A stretch of DNA of 64,000 nt, from the NCBI GenBank assembly GCA_025738555.1, contig JAOVFP010000010.1, forward strand, positions 310,001 through 374,000, written 5' to 3'. The notes under the pieces were generated by a model. It was not told where the DNA came from and searched no databases. It saw nothing but the letters and a program-made list of their open reading frames with translations. Source of the stretch: Cyathus striatus. Lineage: Eukaryota; Basidiomycota; Agaricomycetes; Agaricales; Nidulariaceae. Both the position numbers and the translations under genes were made by a program. Position 1 is the stretch's first letter, and every line of letters starts with the position of its first letter. Positions 11,987 to 22,680 of this stretch are shown here, in pieces.

Positions 11987-12246
11987 GGTTAAAGGAATCG
12001 TTGTGGAAGTAGTGGAAAAAATCTCTATCTAATGATTAATCTACAATCACAGAACGTTGTCCATTCGGGCTCATGTTAACAGAGTTCATTCTCCGACTTA
12101 ACTCCGCTGGGACCAAGTATCAGCTGCCTTCATTTTGCGTTCATTTGTATCGGGGGTTGTCAAACCTAGGACGATACGAAATGATCTTCACACGCTATCA
12201 TAATTTTCTTGGCGCCACGAAACACCTAGGTTTGACTTCCCCTATT

Positions 12247-13727
12247 GAGAACGCTCTCGACACTGAGTCCGCCGACATGGAGGCTTCCATGACTATGTGC
12301 ACGTCGATTTCTCTCTCTCAACCACCTATTACTAACAAGCCTCCTTTCAGGCATAGAACAATGATATTCACCCACCCTCTACGGTCCCCGGCAACACTTG
12401 AACTCCAGTCTACCAAAACGATCATACCATCGATTTGGTCCTGTAGCTCCTTCCCTTGTATACCGCCCATCCAACGTTCAATCATCTGTGAGCTCTAGCA
12501 ACATCAGACCGTATCTTCAGGCCGTTGTGCCAGAGCTGAAGCCGCTGGATAACGGGGATCCAACGGTGCATTTCGGGGTTGAAATGAAGATTATGTCCTT
12601 TGGTGCAGTATGAGTATCGCCCTTTGAGCTACTTACTGGTACGTCCACCCCTTCATCTGTGTTCTGAACCTCTAGCTAACCTACTCACAGGATTCAAAAG
12701 CTCCTCCACTACGAAAGCCGTAACTCTCCATCAGTCTCATCTTGCACTTTATCTTCACTACCCTCTTCACGTACGAAATCACCACCTCTCGCCCACAATG
12801 CATTTATATGACAACTAAATCAACGAGAGGCTAGTGCTGACAGCGACATGCTCAACGTGTCCCCTCTTCCTCAGACTGCGAGCTCAGTGGCAGTACTGCA
12901 GAACGTATGCATGTGCATTGAATTTTCAGAAAGATGAAGTCGCTAGCATCCATCCTTTGTTGTCTGGTCTTCTAGGCTTAACGCATTCTGCATTGCAGGG
13001 TGTACCATCCACACTGACCATGTAACATGTGTAGGTATGTTTGCTACTTTGTCGTTCAATGATGTTATTCAATCTTTCAAATCCCTAGCTACCGCATCCA
13101 GTCCGTCCATCCCTCCTGCAACCTCGTATTCAATAAACGATATACAACGAGTCTCGTTCATCGTATGTACAAGTACTCCTTCCATCACCGGACCCTCCAT
13201 ACCCCAACCAACAAGATCAAGTTTCAACTGGAACCAAATCGGAGACCTGCCTGCGGAGTCGTGGTCTGAAGAGCCCGAAGACGTGAGTTACTCTGTGCAG
13301 AGCTACTGGGTATGTTAAATGTCAGACTTGTACGTCGTCCTTTTGATAATGTTCTCTTTCACGATCGCTGGTGTTGACACCAACTACTCCAGGCCACCAA
13401 AACCGAGTACAGCACCAATTCAACCCTTCCTGCCCTTACATCGTAGTTGTCACTTTTTTCTCGTGAACCATCAGACCTGTGATACTTCGAAGGCGATTTG
13501 TCGAATCAGACAGAGGATTGGGGCTGTTGGTCTATTTAGTACTCTGTAAATGATGATTAGGGAAGCGTAGCTATGGTGCAGTACGAGTATTACTACTGAG
13601 GTACGAGCCTACGCACGTCCGCCCCTTCATCCGTATTCCAAAACGCTAGCCAACCCACCCACAGGCTTCGTCTCAAGGCTCTTCCACTGTAATAGTCGTA
13701 ACGCCCCCAGAATCACATCCTGCACTC
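12247..13727. repeat. Decayed spacer modules right of the Harbinger element
   Basis: Several module copies are present: the CCTCCTTTCAGGCATAGA block, CTTCAGGCCGTTGTGCC, and intron-like segments at about 12640-12690 and 13612-13662. Bases 12540-13060 resemble 4900-5410. Frames are short and interrupted. The stretch ends where the TA element at 13730 is inserted. Confidence 0.55.
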
Positions 13728-13729
13728 TA

Positions 13730-14673
13730 TTCGTGGGTGCCAAAAGTGATGGCAGTTCCCACACTCAAGGTTACTCTTTCCTTTGTGCTTATTCTGTTGT
13801 CGGAAGTATAGCACATCACAAACTGCTTTGAATACTCTATAAAATTATATAGATGTAGTATATCGTATCTTGTACTATATTACAAATTTACATATTACCT
13901 GAATTACTATTGGCTGTGATACATTGGTATCAATTAATAAATGATATTTGTGAGCTACAGCCTACTAATTAACATGTGGGGATCTTCATAGTGGGTGGTT
14001 CTGCTCAATATTTTGAGGGTATGAACTTTATGACATAAAGTATGGAATAGACAAAAATTTCACATATAGCCCATCTATGTCTTGATATATGATGCAATTA
14101 AATTGAGTCTTCCTCCTTCTCTGATTTTAGTAAATCAAACATCATAGTTTTTATCTTCTAAATACTGCTAGAATGGCATAATATCTCATCAATATTTACA
14201 GAATGAACACTGTAGACAAATAACATGTAATAATACTGCTACTCATTCAATTGGAGGTAGATATCCAATAGTGGAGGATGAAGCTCATGAATCAATGATG
14301 TTTGCTGAATATTACAACTCTAATTGTGGGTCACTATATGGTGCATAATATATATAACTTGACTAATATATGTTATGTAGTTAGGACTATGTATAAGAGA
14401 AATATTGGAGCATTTCAAATTCCACAAGAAGCTCTGTAAGGCAATTAATCAATTCTCAATGTGATTGTGATATTTCTAAAAAAACAGCCTGTATTGTGGT
14501 ATAAAATAGACTTCTACACATGTAAATTTGCATATATATTTCATACATCATATAGTACATAATAATAAAGTATCAAGTCATTCCAAGCTGTATGTGTGAT
14601 GCTACACTTAAAAATATATGAGGAACTGCTCTCCTGTCATGTGGGAACTGCCATCACTTTTGGTACCCACGAG
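13730..14673. mobile_element. TA-target inverted-repeat element (MITE-like)
   Basis: A 944-bp AT-rich unit with ~34-bp inverted ends (TCGTGGGTGCCAAAAGTG at the left, one or two mismatches to the right end), flanked by TA (13728-13729 and 14674-14675). The interior has no coding frame. The surrounding module reads GCACTC-TA-CCCATCATCCAC once the element is removed, which agrees with empty copies such as 33601-33640. Confidence 0.75.
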
Positions 14674-14675
14674 TA

Positions 14676-15135
14676 TACCCATCATCCACTTCATACGCGA
14701 AATTACCACTTTCTCCTAAGCTCGATTCATTAATACGACAATAAATCATCCATACGTTCAGTCAGTTCGCTTATGTAAAGTGAGCGCCAAGCGTCAAGCA
14801 CTGACAGGTTGGCAGTTGACACGAACAAAAAACAAGTGCATGCGGTTCCCGGACACCGTAGTCGCTGGTGTATTTATAGTAATTGATGGGATCGATTCAA
14901 AGCTCAGGTCAGCAGACTAAGAAAAGTGCTTGCATACGCCATTTTGTCAACGTATTTAAGGGTGATAGCTTTGGTGTCAAAGGATCTTTCCCTTCTTCGC
15001 TCCTACATACACCAGCTCCCTTGTGCACGTCTGCAACTGAGTGTAATTATTATTTGTTACATGTTATTTTGTGTATGAATCATAGGCGTTTCCAGGTCTG
15101 CTTTGCTTACCCTCTCGTACTATTTTGTGAACACA
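14676..15135 (+). promoter_or_regulatory. Upstream region of NACHT gene B1
   Basis: Starts with the remainder of a spacer module, then a block shared with the upstream DNA of B2 (52690-53003): GCTGGTGTATTTATAGTAAT at about 14866, GGTCAGCAGAC, and CTCCTACATACACCAGCTCCC. The TATTTATAG segment is about 265 bases before the ATG, so a long leader is possible. No other gene is seen. Confidence 0.4.
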
Positions 15136-18019
15136 ATGTCTTTCAATGGAGCACATGGGTTCAACATAATTGTTAACAGGGATTTCAATCAAGTCGATAT
15201 GAGTAGTCGAGGAAATTTTGGTATGACTTCCGTAAATTGCATTTATCAATTTGTTTATGATTGTAGAAATGATGAATCTCGTAAATGCTGCTTGCCCAGG
15301 TGCAAGCCACGAATCTGCAGAACGTGCTGATCCGCCAAGATGTCATCCTAAAACTAGAAAGAAGATTATAGAAGACATTATGGACTGGGTCAATTCATCA
15401 GATCCAGAGAAAAAAATAATGTGGTTCAATGGTGTTGCCGGTGCAGGAAAGTCAGCTATCGCTCAGACGATTGCTGAAAGAAGTTTCCATGAGAGAAAAT
15501 TACTATCTAGTTTCTTTTTTTCACGGACAGCTACTGGGAGTGGAAGAGATGATGGAAGCAGACTTATCCCGACCATTGCATATCATCTTGCGATTGCGAT
15601 ACCAGAAGCAGCGAACTTTATTATCGCAGAGCTAAATCGAGATCCAGCGATGTTGCACCATTCTATGGAAGTACAACTGAAGAGACTTATTATGGACCCT
15701 ATAGAACAACTCAGAGGTACTGGAAAAGCCTACATCCCATACTTGGTGATAATTGATGGCCTGGATGAGTGCAATGGGTTGCAAGTGCAATCAGGGATTA
15801 TAAAAACAATTGCAAGTACCTTGAAACAATCCCCATTCCACATGCGATTTCTAATTGTAAGCCGACCTGAATGGGAAATTCAAAAAACATTCAATTTGTT
15901 ATCTATCAACAATGTATCTGTGCGACTTTCACTTAATGATGACTCCAGCGCTTATCACAATATCGAAGTATATCTTAAAAGCGAGTTTGATAAAATGAAA
16001 AAGACACATACCCTAGCAACTTACTTATCTGATGATTTGAACTGGCCATCAAAGCGGGACATATGGACATTGGTCAATAGGTCATCTGGACAGTTCATTT
16101 ATGCCTCGACTGTTATGAAATACATAGTCAATGATGATAGAGATCCTTGAGAAGCACTCAATGGTATTATTCACAGATCAATAGAAAACATGTTCAATGA
16201 AAATCCATTTGCACAGTTAGATGCACTGTACAATCATATACTTTCTGTGGCTGCCTCTAAAACTAAGGGAGGGCGAGATGCAATTTTTGCTGTGTTGCAA
16301 GTCATAGTACTCTTCAACAATATTCGTACCTTCTATGATGATCAGACAATGTTTTCCACTGGTGCAATGGCTCAATTTTTAGGGATTAAAAAATCTGACC
16401 TGGAGTTATGGATGGTTCACCTTCACTCGATAATACTTGTTTCTGCTGATAGGGGCAGTATTAGATTTTATCATGCTTCTGCTAAAGACTTCTTGTTGGA
16501 CTCTTCAAGGTCAGGAAGATTTTTCATTGATTCCATAAAAGGGAATATATTTATGGCGCAACGTTGCCTAGCTACAATTCAGCATATGATGAAGCTCAGA
16601 ACACTGGATACTATGGTCATTGTCTGGAATCCAATAGCCATAAAAGAACATGAGATATATTGGGATGTGCAGAAATATACTCTTTACTGTTATTTCTTCC
16701 ATGTGATGGGCAGTGATTTCAATGATCAGTTATTAAATGAATTTTTTCAGCTGCAAGATGTTGGAATCGTTAATTTTATGATTTGTGAGCCATATCATTA
16801 CATAATTTTAGCACTTGAACCATTATTTGATTTTAATTTCTATGTAAAAGTAAGTATAATTATTTACTTTCACAAAAGGCTATCCTGATCACATACAATA
16901 GAACTTTGCTGTTCCAATATCAGACAGAGCAGAAGATATTTGCAGATGCATAAGCAATGCAATGGACCAATATTGTTTTGAAAACTACTCTGATACTGAG
17001 GAAACATATGTAAATGCCATACAAACCATCTGTCTGGAAGTATCAATATCTAAAAAAGATATTGAATGCTGGCTAGCAGCAATAATGGATTGTCCTGTGC
17101 GAGGAAAGCATTTCTATTTGAGCAACGATAAATGTCAATTTTTGATTCTCCGAATTTTGGAGCAGCTGTGCAAAGCGTACGTTATCGGCCATTAATCATT
17201 TCCAGTGAATGTAATTAGTTTTGACCTAACTTTTCTTGTAGAGATTCTGTAACGTACCCAATTCGGGTGTTTGGGTTCGAAATTAACAAATATCAATACA
17301 TCATTAAATATTTACTCGAAAGAATTAAACCGTCATTGGAATTTGGAATTTCCGTTCAAAAAATGCTTCTAGCTCTAGAAATTCTCATTGCAGAATTTAG
17401 TAGGAGAGTCCATCCTGCCTCACTGAATTATGTTATGTGGTATCATGACAAGATTGATATAAATGATATAATAGAATATTTTCAGGATTATTTATTGGTA
17501 TTATTTTTATCATTTATATTCACCAATGACCTCTAAATATTCGCATTGTAGCAATTTGATGAGTCTCATCGAGAATCAGATGATCATTTAGATTTTGAAA
17601 ATGACGCATACCCAACCAATCCCTACATACCACCACCTGCTACGGACAACGAGGCTACCCAAGGATCGTTGCCAGACACCAACAGCGACTTGGAGGTAAA
17701 CGAAGAGGACGACGAAGAAGATCATAGTAGTGCAAATATTTCAAACATCAGTACGAAAAGCATAGACCAGAACTCTCAGCCTCGGGAAACTATGCAGGAT
17801 ATTATGTATAGTCCTCCGAGGCTGAGAGTTGACGCATACCCAACCAATCCCTACACATACCTACCACCACTCTCTTCAGACAGCAACAAGGCTACCCAAG
17901 GATCGTTGCCAGACACCAACAGCGACTTGGAGGTAAGCGAAGAGGACGACGAAGAGGTTTGTTATTATTTATGGATTATTGGAGGTCATATGTACTTTGT
18001 CCTCCTGTGCTTTTTTTAA
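15136..18019 (+). pseudogene. NACHT-domain NLR-like gene B1, one in-frame stop
   Basis: Exons by splice signals: 15136-15220, 15267-16849, 16902-17176, 17242-17497, 17552-18019. Introns are 46, 52, 65 and 54 nt, all GT-AG and frame-keeping. The first exon (MSFNGAHGFNIIV) is 85 nt, the same length as in the A genes. Walker A GVAGAGKS begins at residue 84; Walker B is LVIIDGLDECN. The frame is open except for TGA at 16148-16150 (codon 323), where B2 and C have CGA at the aligned codon; this is a C-to-T change in a CpG. Everything after it stays in frame, so the stop looks recent; readthrough or a truncated NACHT-only product is possible. The acidic last exon contains a 228-bp in-frame tandem duplication. 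Confidence 0.85.
17603..17960 (+). repeat. 228-bp in-frame tandem duplication in the B1 tail
   Basis: GACGCATACCCAACCAATCC starts at 17603 and again at 17831. Both are followed by the segment encoding QGSLPDTNSDLEV and an acidic EEDDEE run. The period of 228 is 76 codons, so the frame is kept. B2 shows a related but shorter and decayed double unit (55606 and 55748). Confidence 0.75.
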
Positions 18020-18562
18020 TATATAAATTGTTTCTTGGTATGCTTAAGTAGAATACTATCTTAGTTAAATATTGGAAAGGAATTGATTGTTCGCATTTCC
18101 TACTTGCCATGCCATCGACTTGTTGGCCACTTGGTTGGCATTTATAACAATTTGAAAGAGCATAAGTGAAGCATCGCAGATGTCAATGCAGATGCAAGGG
18201 CCAACCATACAGATAAATATGAATGGCTTCCGGTGAATGAAATGGGTAGCTATGAAGCGTGGGCAGAGACATCCACTAATCTAGAGGCAGATAATAGAGA
18301 AACGTACAACCCAAGTTTTTGCGACATCTATAATGAAAACCCCTGGTGGGAGCACGGATGCGAGTCCTAATATTCTAAGCCAGCCACACAGAGTATCGAG
18401 CAGTCGTTACTGGAACACAATAGTCACTGGAACACGGAGGAAGAACTTGGGGACAAGGTTGGACTCAAGCGACAACGCGAGGAGACAGATATCGAAGAAA
18501 GATCGGCGTGTAGGCGCAAGTTATCCGATAGCGGTCGTGCTGATACTACAACCGATATGTAA
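18020..18562 (+). pseudogene. Relic of an A2/C-type tail downstream of B1
   Basis: 18020-18110 matches the 3' flank of B2 (56350-56470). From about 18200 the peptide traces resemble the A2 and C last exons: WLPVNEMGSYEAW, then NPWW, then SLLEHNSHWN and KRQREETDIEERSACRRKL, ending at TAA 18560-18562. The frame is broken between these blocks. It may be an ancestral tail left behind when the current B tail exon took over. Confidence 0.5.
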
Positions 18563-20127
18563 TACGTCGGAGGTGGGTGCCGGGGGGCTGGGGGAACATG
18601 GGGGATTGTTTCTTCTGGTTGATCTGGATCATGGAACTGTAAAGTTGCCTATTATTTATGATAGTTCGTGCGGTGTTGGTTACAAAGTATGTACTTACTG
18701 ATAGCATAGTTAGTCGAATATATCCATTATGTGCGAATATCGTGGTACTGATGTACACTGTAGTTTGAATCTTGCAACGGCAAGGGCTTAGCAAAGGTGA
18801 CGACTTAGTGACAACTCAGCCACGCAGTTGAATGTTGTTGAACGTTGACTGACAAATGGTAATTATATTTGTTTATTTAGCCATTGCGTACATACAAAAC
18901 CTCGATTGAGACTCTTGCCAGTAGTTTAGTGTAGCTAGTACCTTGCTACTTAGTACGGTACCGATCTTGACTTTTCGGGGAACGCCGATAGGTGTGATTG
19001 TTTGCTTCAGCCTTTGTGCTCAAACAAAAGAAACTCCGCTTCAAGTTGCAACTTGGTTGCAACCCTAATTCAACCATCTGACGTCTAGCTGTAGCTCTCT
19101 CACCAAGCTGCTTTACAACCAAGTACTCCCATATTTTCTGCGGTATGACACCCACGACTTCTCTTCCTGTGCTGGAGTTCGAAGATAAGGATCCCGACTC
19201 GCCCCACGTCCCCAACGCACCGATGAACATCATTGTCATCCCGATGTTGAGCGCTAGCCTCTAGTACGCGTCATTCGACCACACACTACCACTGACATCG
19301 ACAAGCCTGTTGGACAACCTATGTGTTTGGAAATGGGGTCTGTATTGTGTTTGGAACGATATCCGAAGGTGCGCACTGTACAAGCAGGTGTGCCTGTTCC
19401 TGAGAAACAGTTCCGCACCGCTAAAATGTACGGGTATGTTATGATGCTATGGGTATTGTGGTTATGTGTACGTCACTTCCTCTCCTTTCAGTATCCTGTC
19501 ACTATTATAATCTTCCTTCCTCAGTCATAGAACCCCTTTTGTCACCCACGTTCTACGCTGTTCTACACTCTAAACCAAAAATCACACTCCAAGTGATCAA
19601 AACGAGCACATCATCGACTCGGTACTTCATGCCCATGGTTTGCACTCTCTTCCATCTACCACGAACTCACCAGCAACATCAAGTCTGTGATTATTTTGAA
19701 AACCATTCGTCGAACAAGACAGTTGCATGCATTGTGAAGGGCTGTGTCGAGGCCGAACGCAGGGAAGTCATGGTTTGGTGAGTTCAGTCATGATCCGATG
19801 GTGGTATGATTATCATGAGGCGGTTACGGTACGTAATACCAGTCCTTTCTCAGACTTAATGGCCAACTTACTCATATGTTTACACTAGACGCATTTGTGT
19901 CCAAATGCTTCATGCCTCCGTCGTACATGCACTCAACTCCGTCCTCCTCCTTAAACGGATTCACGACCCCCTGGGCCAACTCACGCTACATTTTGCTTTA
20001 GCACTTTACTCACATCGTTGAGGTGGAATTCCAACCCTAAGGCACTATTCTTCCCCGATACACCTACTCAAAGGAACAACACATGCACGTACATTGAGTG
20101 GTAGAGGGAGGGTTGAATGTGAGGTAG
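18563..20127. repeat. Left part of a B-to-A spacer duplication
   Basis: Matches 58146-59837 downstream of B2, including GTTTGCTTCA-CCTTTGTGCTCAAAC and the TTCATGCCCATGGTT block. Its first part also resembles the flank after A2 (37836-37990). Only short frames are present. The match stops at 20128, where the CGGTAC-rich insertion begins, and resumes at 22681. Confidence 0.6.
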
Positions 20128-21004
20128 TACTGCACGGTACACTGCACGGTACTGTGCAGTACATCAAAAATTGTACGGTACTATTTACGGTACGCACGGT
20201 ACAATGTACCGTACATTTTTGGTTATGCACGGTACATTATTGGAGCAATATTATTCTGTGATAAGCGGAGTATTGAATTAAAATTATTGTACAATATATT
20301 AACTGAGCACGAAAATTCTGTAATTAATGGAGTACCATTTCAAAACTACTCTACACTGCTCTCCTATCTCCCCTTTGTCGGGCCCCCCGCCCGCCATTTC
20401 CTTCAACATTTTGCATTGTTCAAAATTTCCCACGCTTCTTCTCACCTTTGTCAATGTTTGCAATTGCTGTCATTGACATTCATCAATGCCATCAAACTCA
20501 CTTTCCTCAAGGCCGCTGCACATATTGATGGGTGATGTGTTGATGGGCACCCTTCATCATCATCATGCTCAACAGTGAGCAAGTAATTTCGCATTATTTA
20601 GCTCAGTATTTAATATTTTCTCTTGAGTCTTTTTGTAATATATGTAATATATTTTAATTTATACATTATGGTATACCTTAGGTATTATAAGAAAAGGTAA
20701 TCATATGAAAATGCGAAATAATTCAAATTTTCACTGTGAAATAATTAATAATTTTTTACAGTGAATCCTACAGTTATAATTTATGAAGCATATGTACTGT
20801 TGATTTGTTATAAATTCAAGGGGAAAGTCCAATGAATGCGCAATATGTGCATGGGAAAGTGAAAGCGGAGGGTGGGGAACAGTGAATTGATGGAATGATG
20901 AAGCATGGGAATGTGGGAAATGTTGAGGGGGAGTGTTTAGCAAAGGATATACTGTGGGAATTATTGAGCAGAGGGGCGGGCAGCAGTGAGTAGGGACTGA
21001 ATAT

Positions 21005-21220
21005 GATTAGCGGAAGCGTGGGAAACGATGGGCAGGAAGGTTGTCATGCAGAAAATTGATAAGAGGAGGCGTGGGAAACAATGGGCGGAGAGGCTGACAT
21101 CAATTAAGCAACACAATTGTTAAGTGGATGCATGGGAAACGATGGGCGGGAAGGTCGGCATTGATGAGCAGCATACTTAATTGATAAGCGGGGGGCGTGG
21201 GAAAAATTGAGCGGGAGGGT
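21005..21220. repeat. Four imperfect direct repeats of about 60 bp
   Basis: TTGATAAG-GG-GGCGTGGGAAA-GATGGGCGGGAAGG recurs with variation at about 21005, 21057, 21117 and 21180. An inverted trace lies near 20385-20435. They belong to the CGGTAC insertion and end at the TA element at 21241. Confidence 0.55.
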
Positions 21221-21240
21221 GGGTGGGAGTGAAGTACATA

Positions 21241-21917
21241 CAGTATACAACCATCAAACGTGACACCATCACATCGCGTGACAATCTTTCACATTTTGCT
21301 TCTCCTGATCCCTAATCTACACCTATTACACCAATTCTTTTAGAATAGTAAGGAAAAGCATACTGTAAAAATGTTCCATAAATTAGCTATTCAAAATATT
21401 CACATTCTGATGGACTATATGCAAAACAAAATGGGGGGTTTGGATAATTTAATGAATTTCAAAAATTCTGTGGCTTGTATTGCTATAAAAAATTGGGAAT
21501 AATCACTCTTAAAGTATATAGTTGTTGAGGACAAGCACCAGTTTACATTTTCTATTATTTTTATTGACCTGTGTGTGTCATATCTTTATAGGATTACAGA
21601 TTGTGTGGTATTCACCATCTTGCAAGACATTAAAACTTTATTTATAAACTGATCCGGGACTTCGGCATTACTAATTTTGAATGGTTTCGTAATAAATAAT
21701 TGACTGTCACGCCATGTGGTGCTGATCAAAATTCATTCCCATCCACTATTTTGCATATTTGACCACCTTCCCTTCATCCAATGCATTAAATATTTTACAG
21801 TGACATTCATGAAGTACTAAGCTATCTCCTCGTACAGCTTTTGTGAAAATTGGGGCAGGGAGTAAAGAGTTATGACGACATCATGTTTTTTCTGTCACGT
21901 TTGATGGTTGTATACTG
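21241..21917. mobile_element. Tc1/mariner-like MITE nested in the CGGTAC insertion
   Basis: A 677-bp unit with 25-bp perfect inverted ends starting CAGTATACAACCATCAA, flanked by TA (21239-21240 and 21918-21919). The CAGT start and TA target are typical of Tc1/mariner. The interior is AT-rich without a transposase. Confidence 0.8.
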
Positions 21918-22680
21918 TACACAAGAAGTACAATTAATTTATTGACATAAATTGAGTGAGTTCTTAAAAGGTACATTTATGATGTTGGTCAGGTATCACC
22001 AATACATGTATGGTGGTATTGTGATAGACACTACACTAATGCTGCACGGTACATTAAAATTGTTGTACGGTACATGCACTGTACTTTACGGTACCAATTT
22101 ACAGTATTTTGTTGATGAACGGTACTGTACGGTACAGATTTTTGTGCACAGTATCTGCACGGTACGTGATTTTTGATGTGTACGGTACTTGCACGGTACA
22201 TTGTGGCAGTGCGCGGTACTTTCACGGTATGCACGGTACTTATGCACGGTACCACATTAAATAAATATATGTCATTACAATATATGAAACTTACAATTTT
22301 CTGCAAGTAAATCTTAATTCAAATTTTTGCGTTTTAATTGATGAGAAATGTTATGATTATTAGTATCATGTGTGGTAAGCTCAATTGTACAGCAGCAATA
22401 CCTAATTATACTATGAGAACACTACTATACTTAAATTCATTGGGCATATGAGAGCAAAGATACAAGAAGAATCTTGATAACCCATATATTATACCCTCAT
22501 TAACCAGTGTTATAGCATAATAAATAAGTATTTAATTGATTTTATATAGCTTATTTAAGTTACAGTTTATACCGTAAATTAGTATCTGTTTTGCAGTATG
22601 TACGGTATGCACGGTACATTTACGGTACATGCACGGTACATCGAGTACCGTTCAGTACCGTGCGTACCGTTAAAAACTGT

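Larger units (their letters stand above)
8676..12243. mobile_element. PIF/Harbinger DNA transposon, apparently complete
   Basis: A 3,568-bp element. Its ends are inverted repeats beginning AGGGGAAGTCAAACCT (8676 onward; reverse complement ending at 12243), flanked by the 3-bp target duplication ATT (8673-8675 and 12244-12246). Three-base target duplications are typical of PIF/Harbinger. It holds the two genes expected of the superfamily in convergent orientation: a SANT-like/coiled-coil gene on + and a DDE nuclease gene on -, both open across all predicted splice junctions. A second copy of the end motif lies inside the right end (about 12159-12184), forming an inverted pair with the terminus. 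Confidence 0.9.
20128..22680. mobile_element. 2.5-kb insertion with CGGTAC-motif arrays
   Basis: Absent from the paralogous spacer, where the flanks meet near 59837 (GTACTGCA-GGTCATACG). CTGCACG occurs at both junctions and may be the target duplication. Dense (A)CGGTAC motifs in both orientations occupy the left end (20128-20240), an internal block (22038-22255) and the right end (22596-22670), like subterminal transposase-binding arrays of hAT-type elements. No transposase frame is seen. The internal CGGTAC block and the TA element at 21241 suggest nested insertions. Confidence 0.55.

Noticed and set aside
20128..20240. CGGTAC array considered as a CRISPR or telomere-like repeat
   Set aside because: Spacing is irregular, both orientations occur, there are no unique spacers of fixed length, and the setting is eukaryotic.
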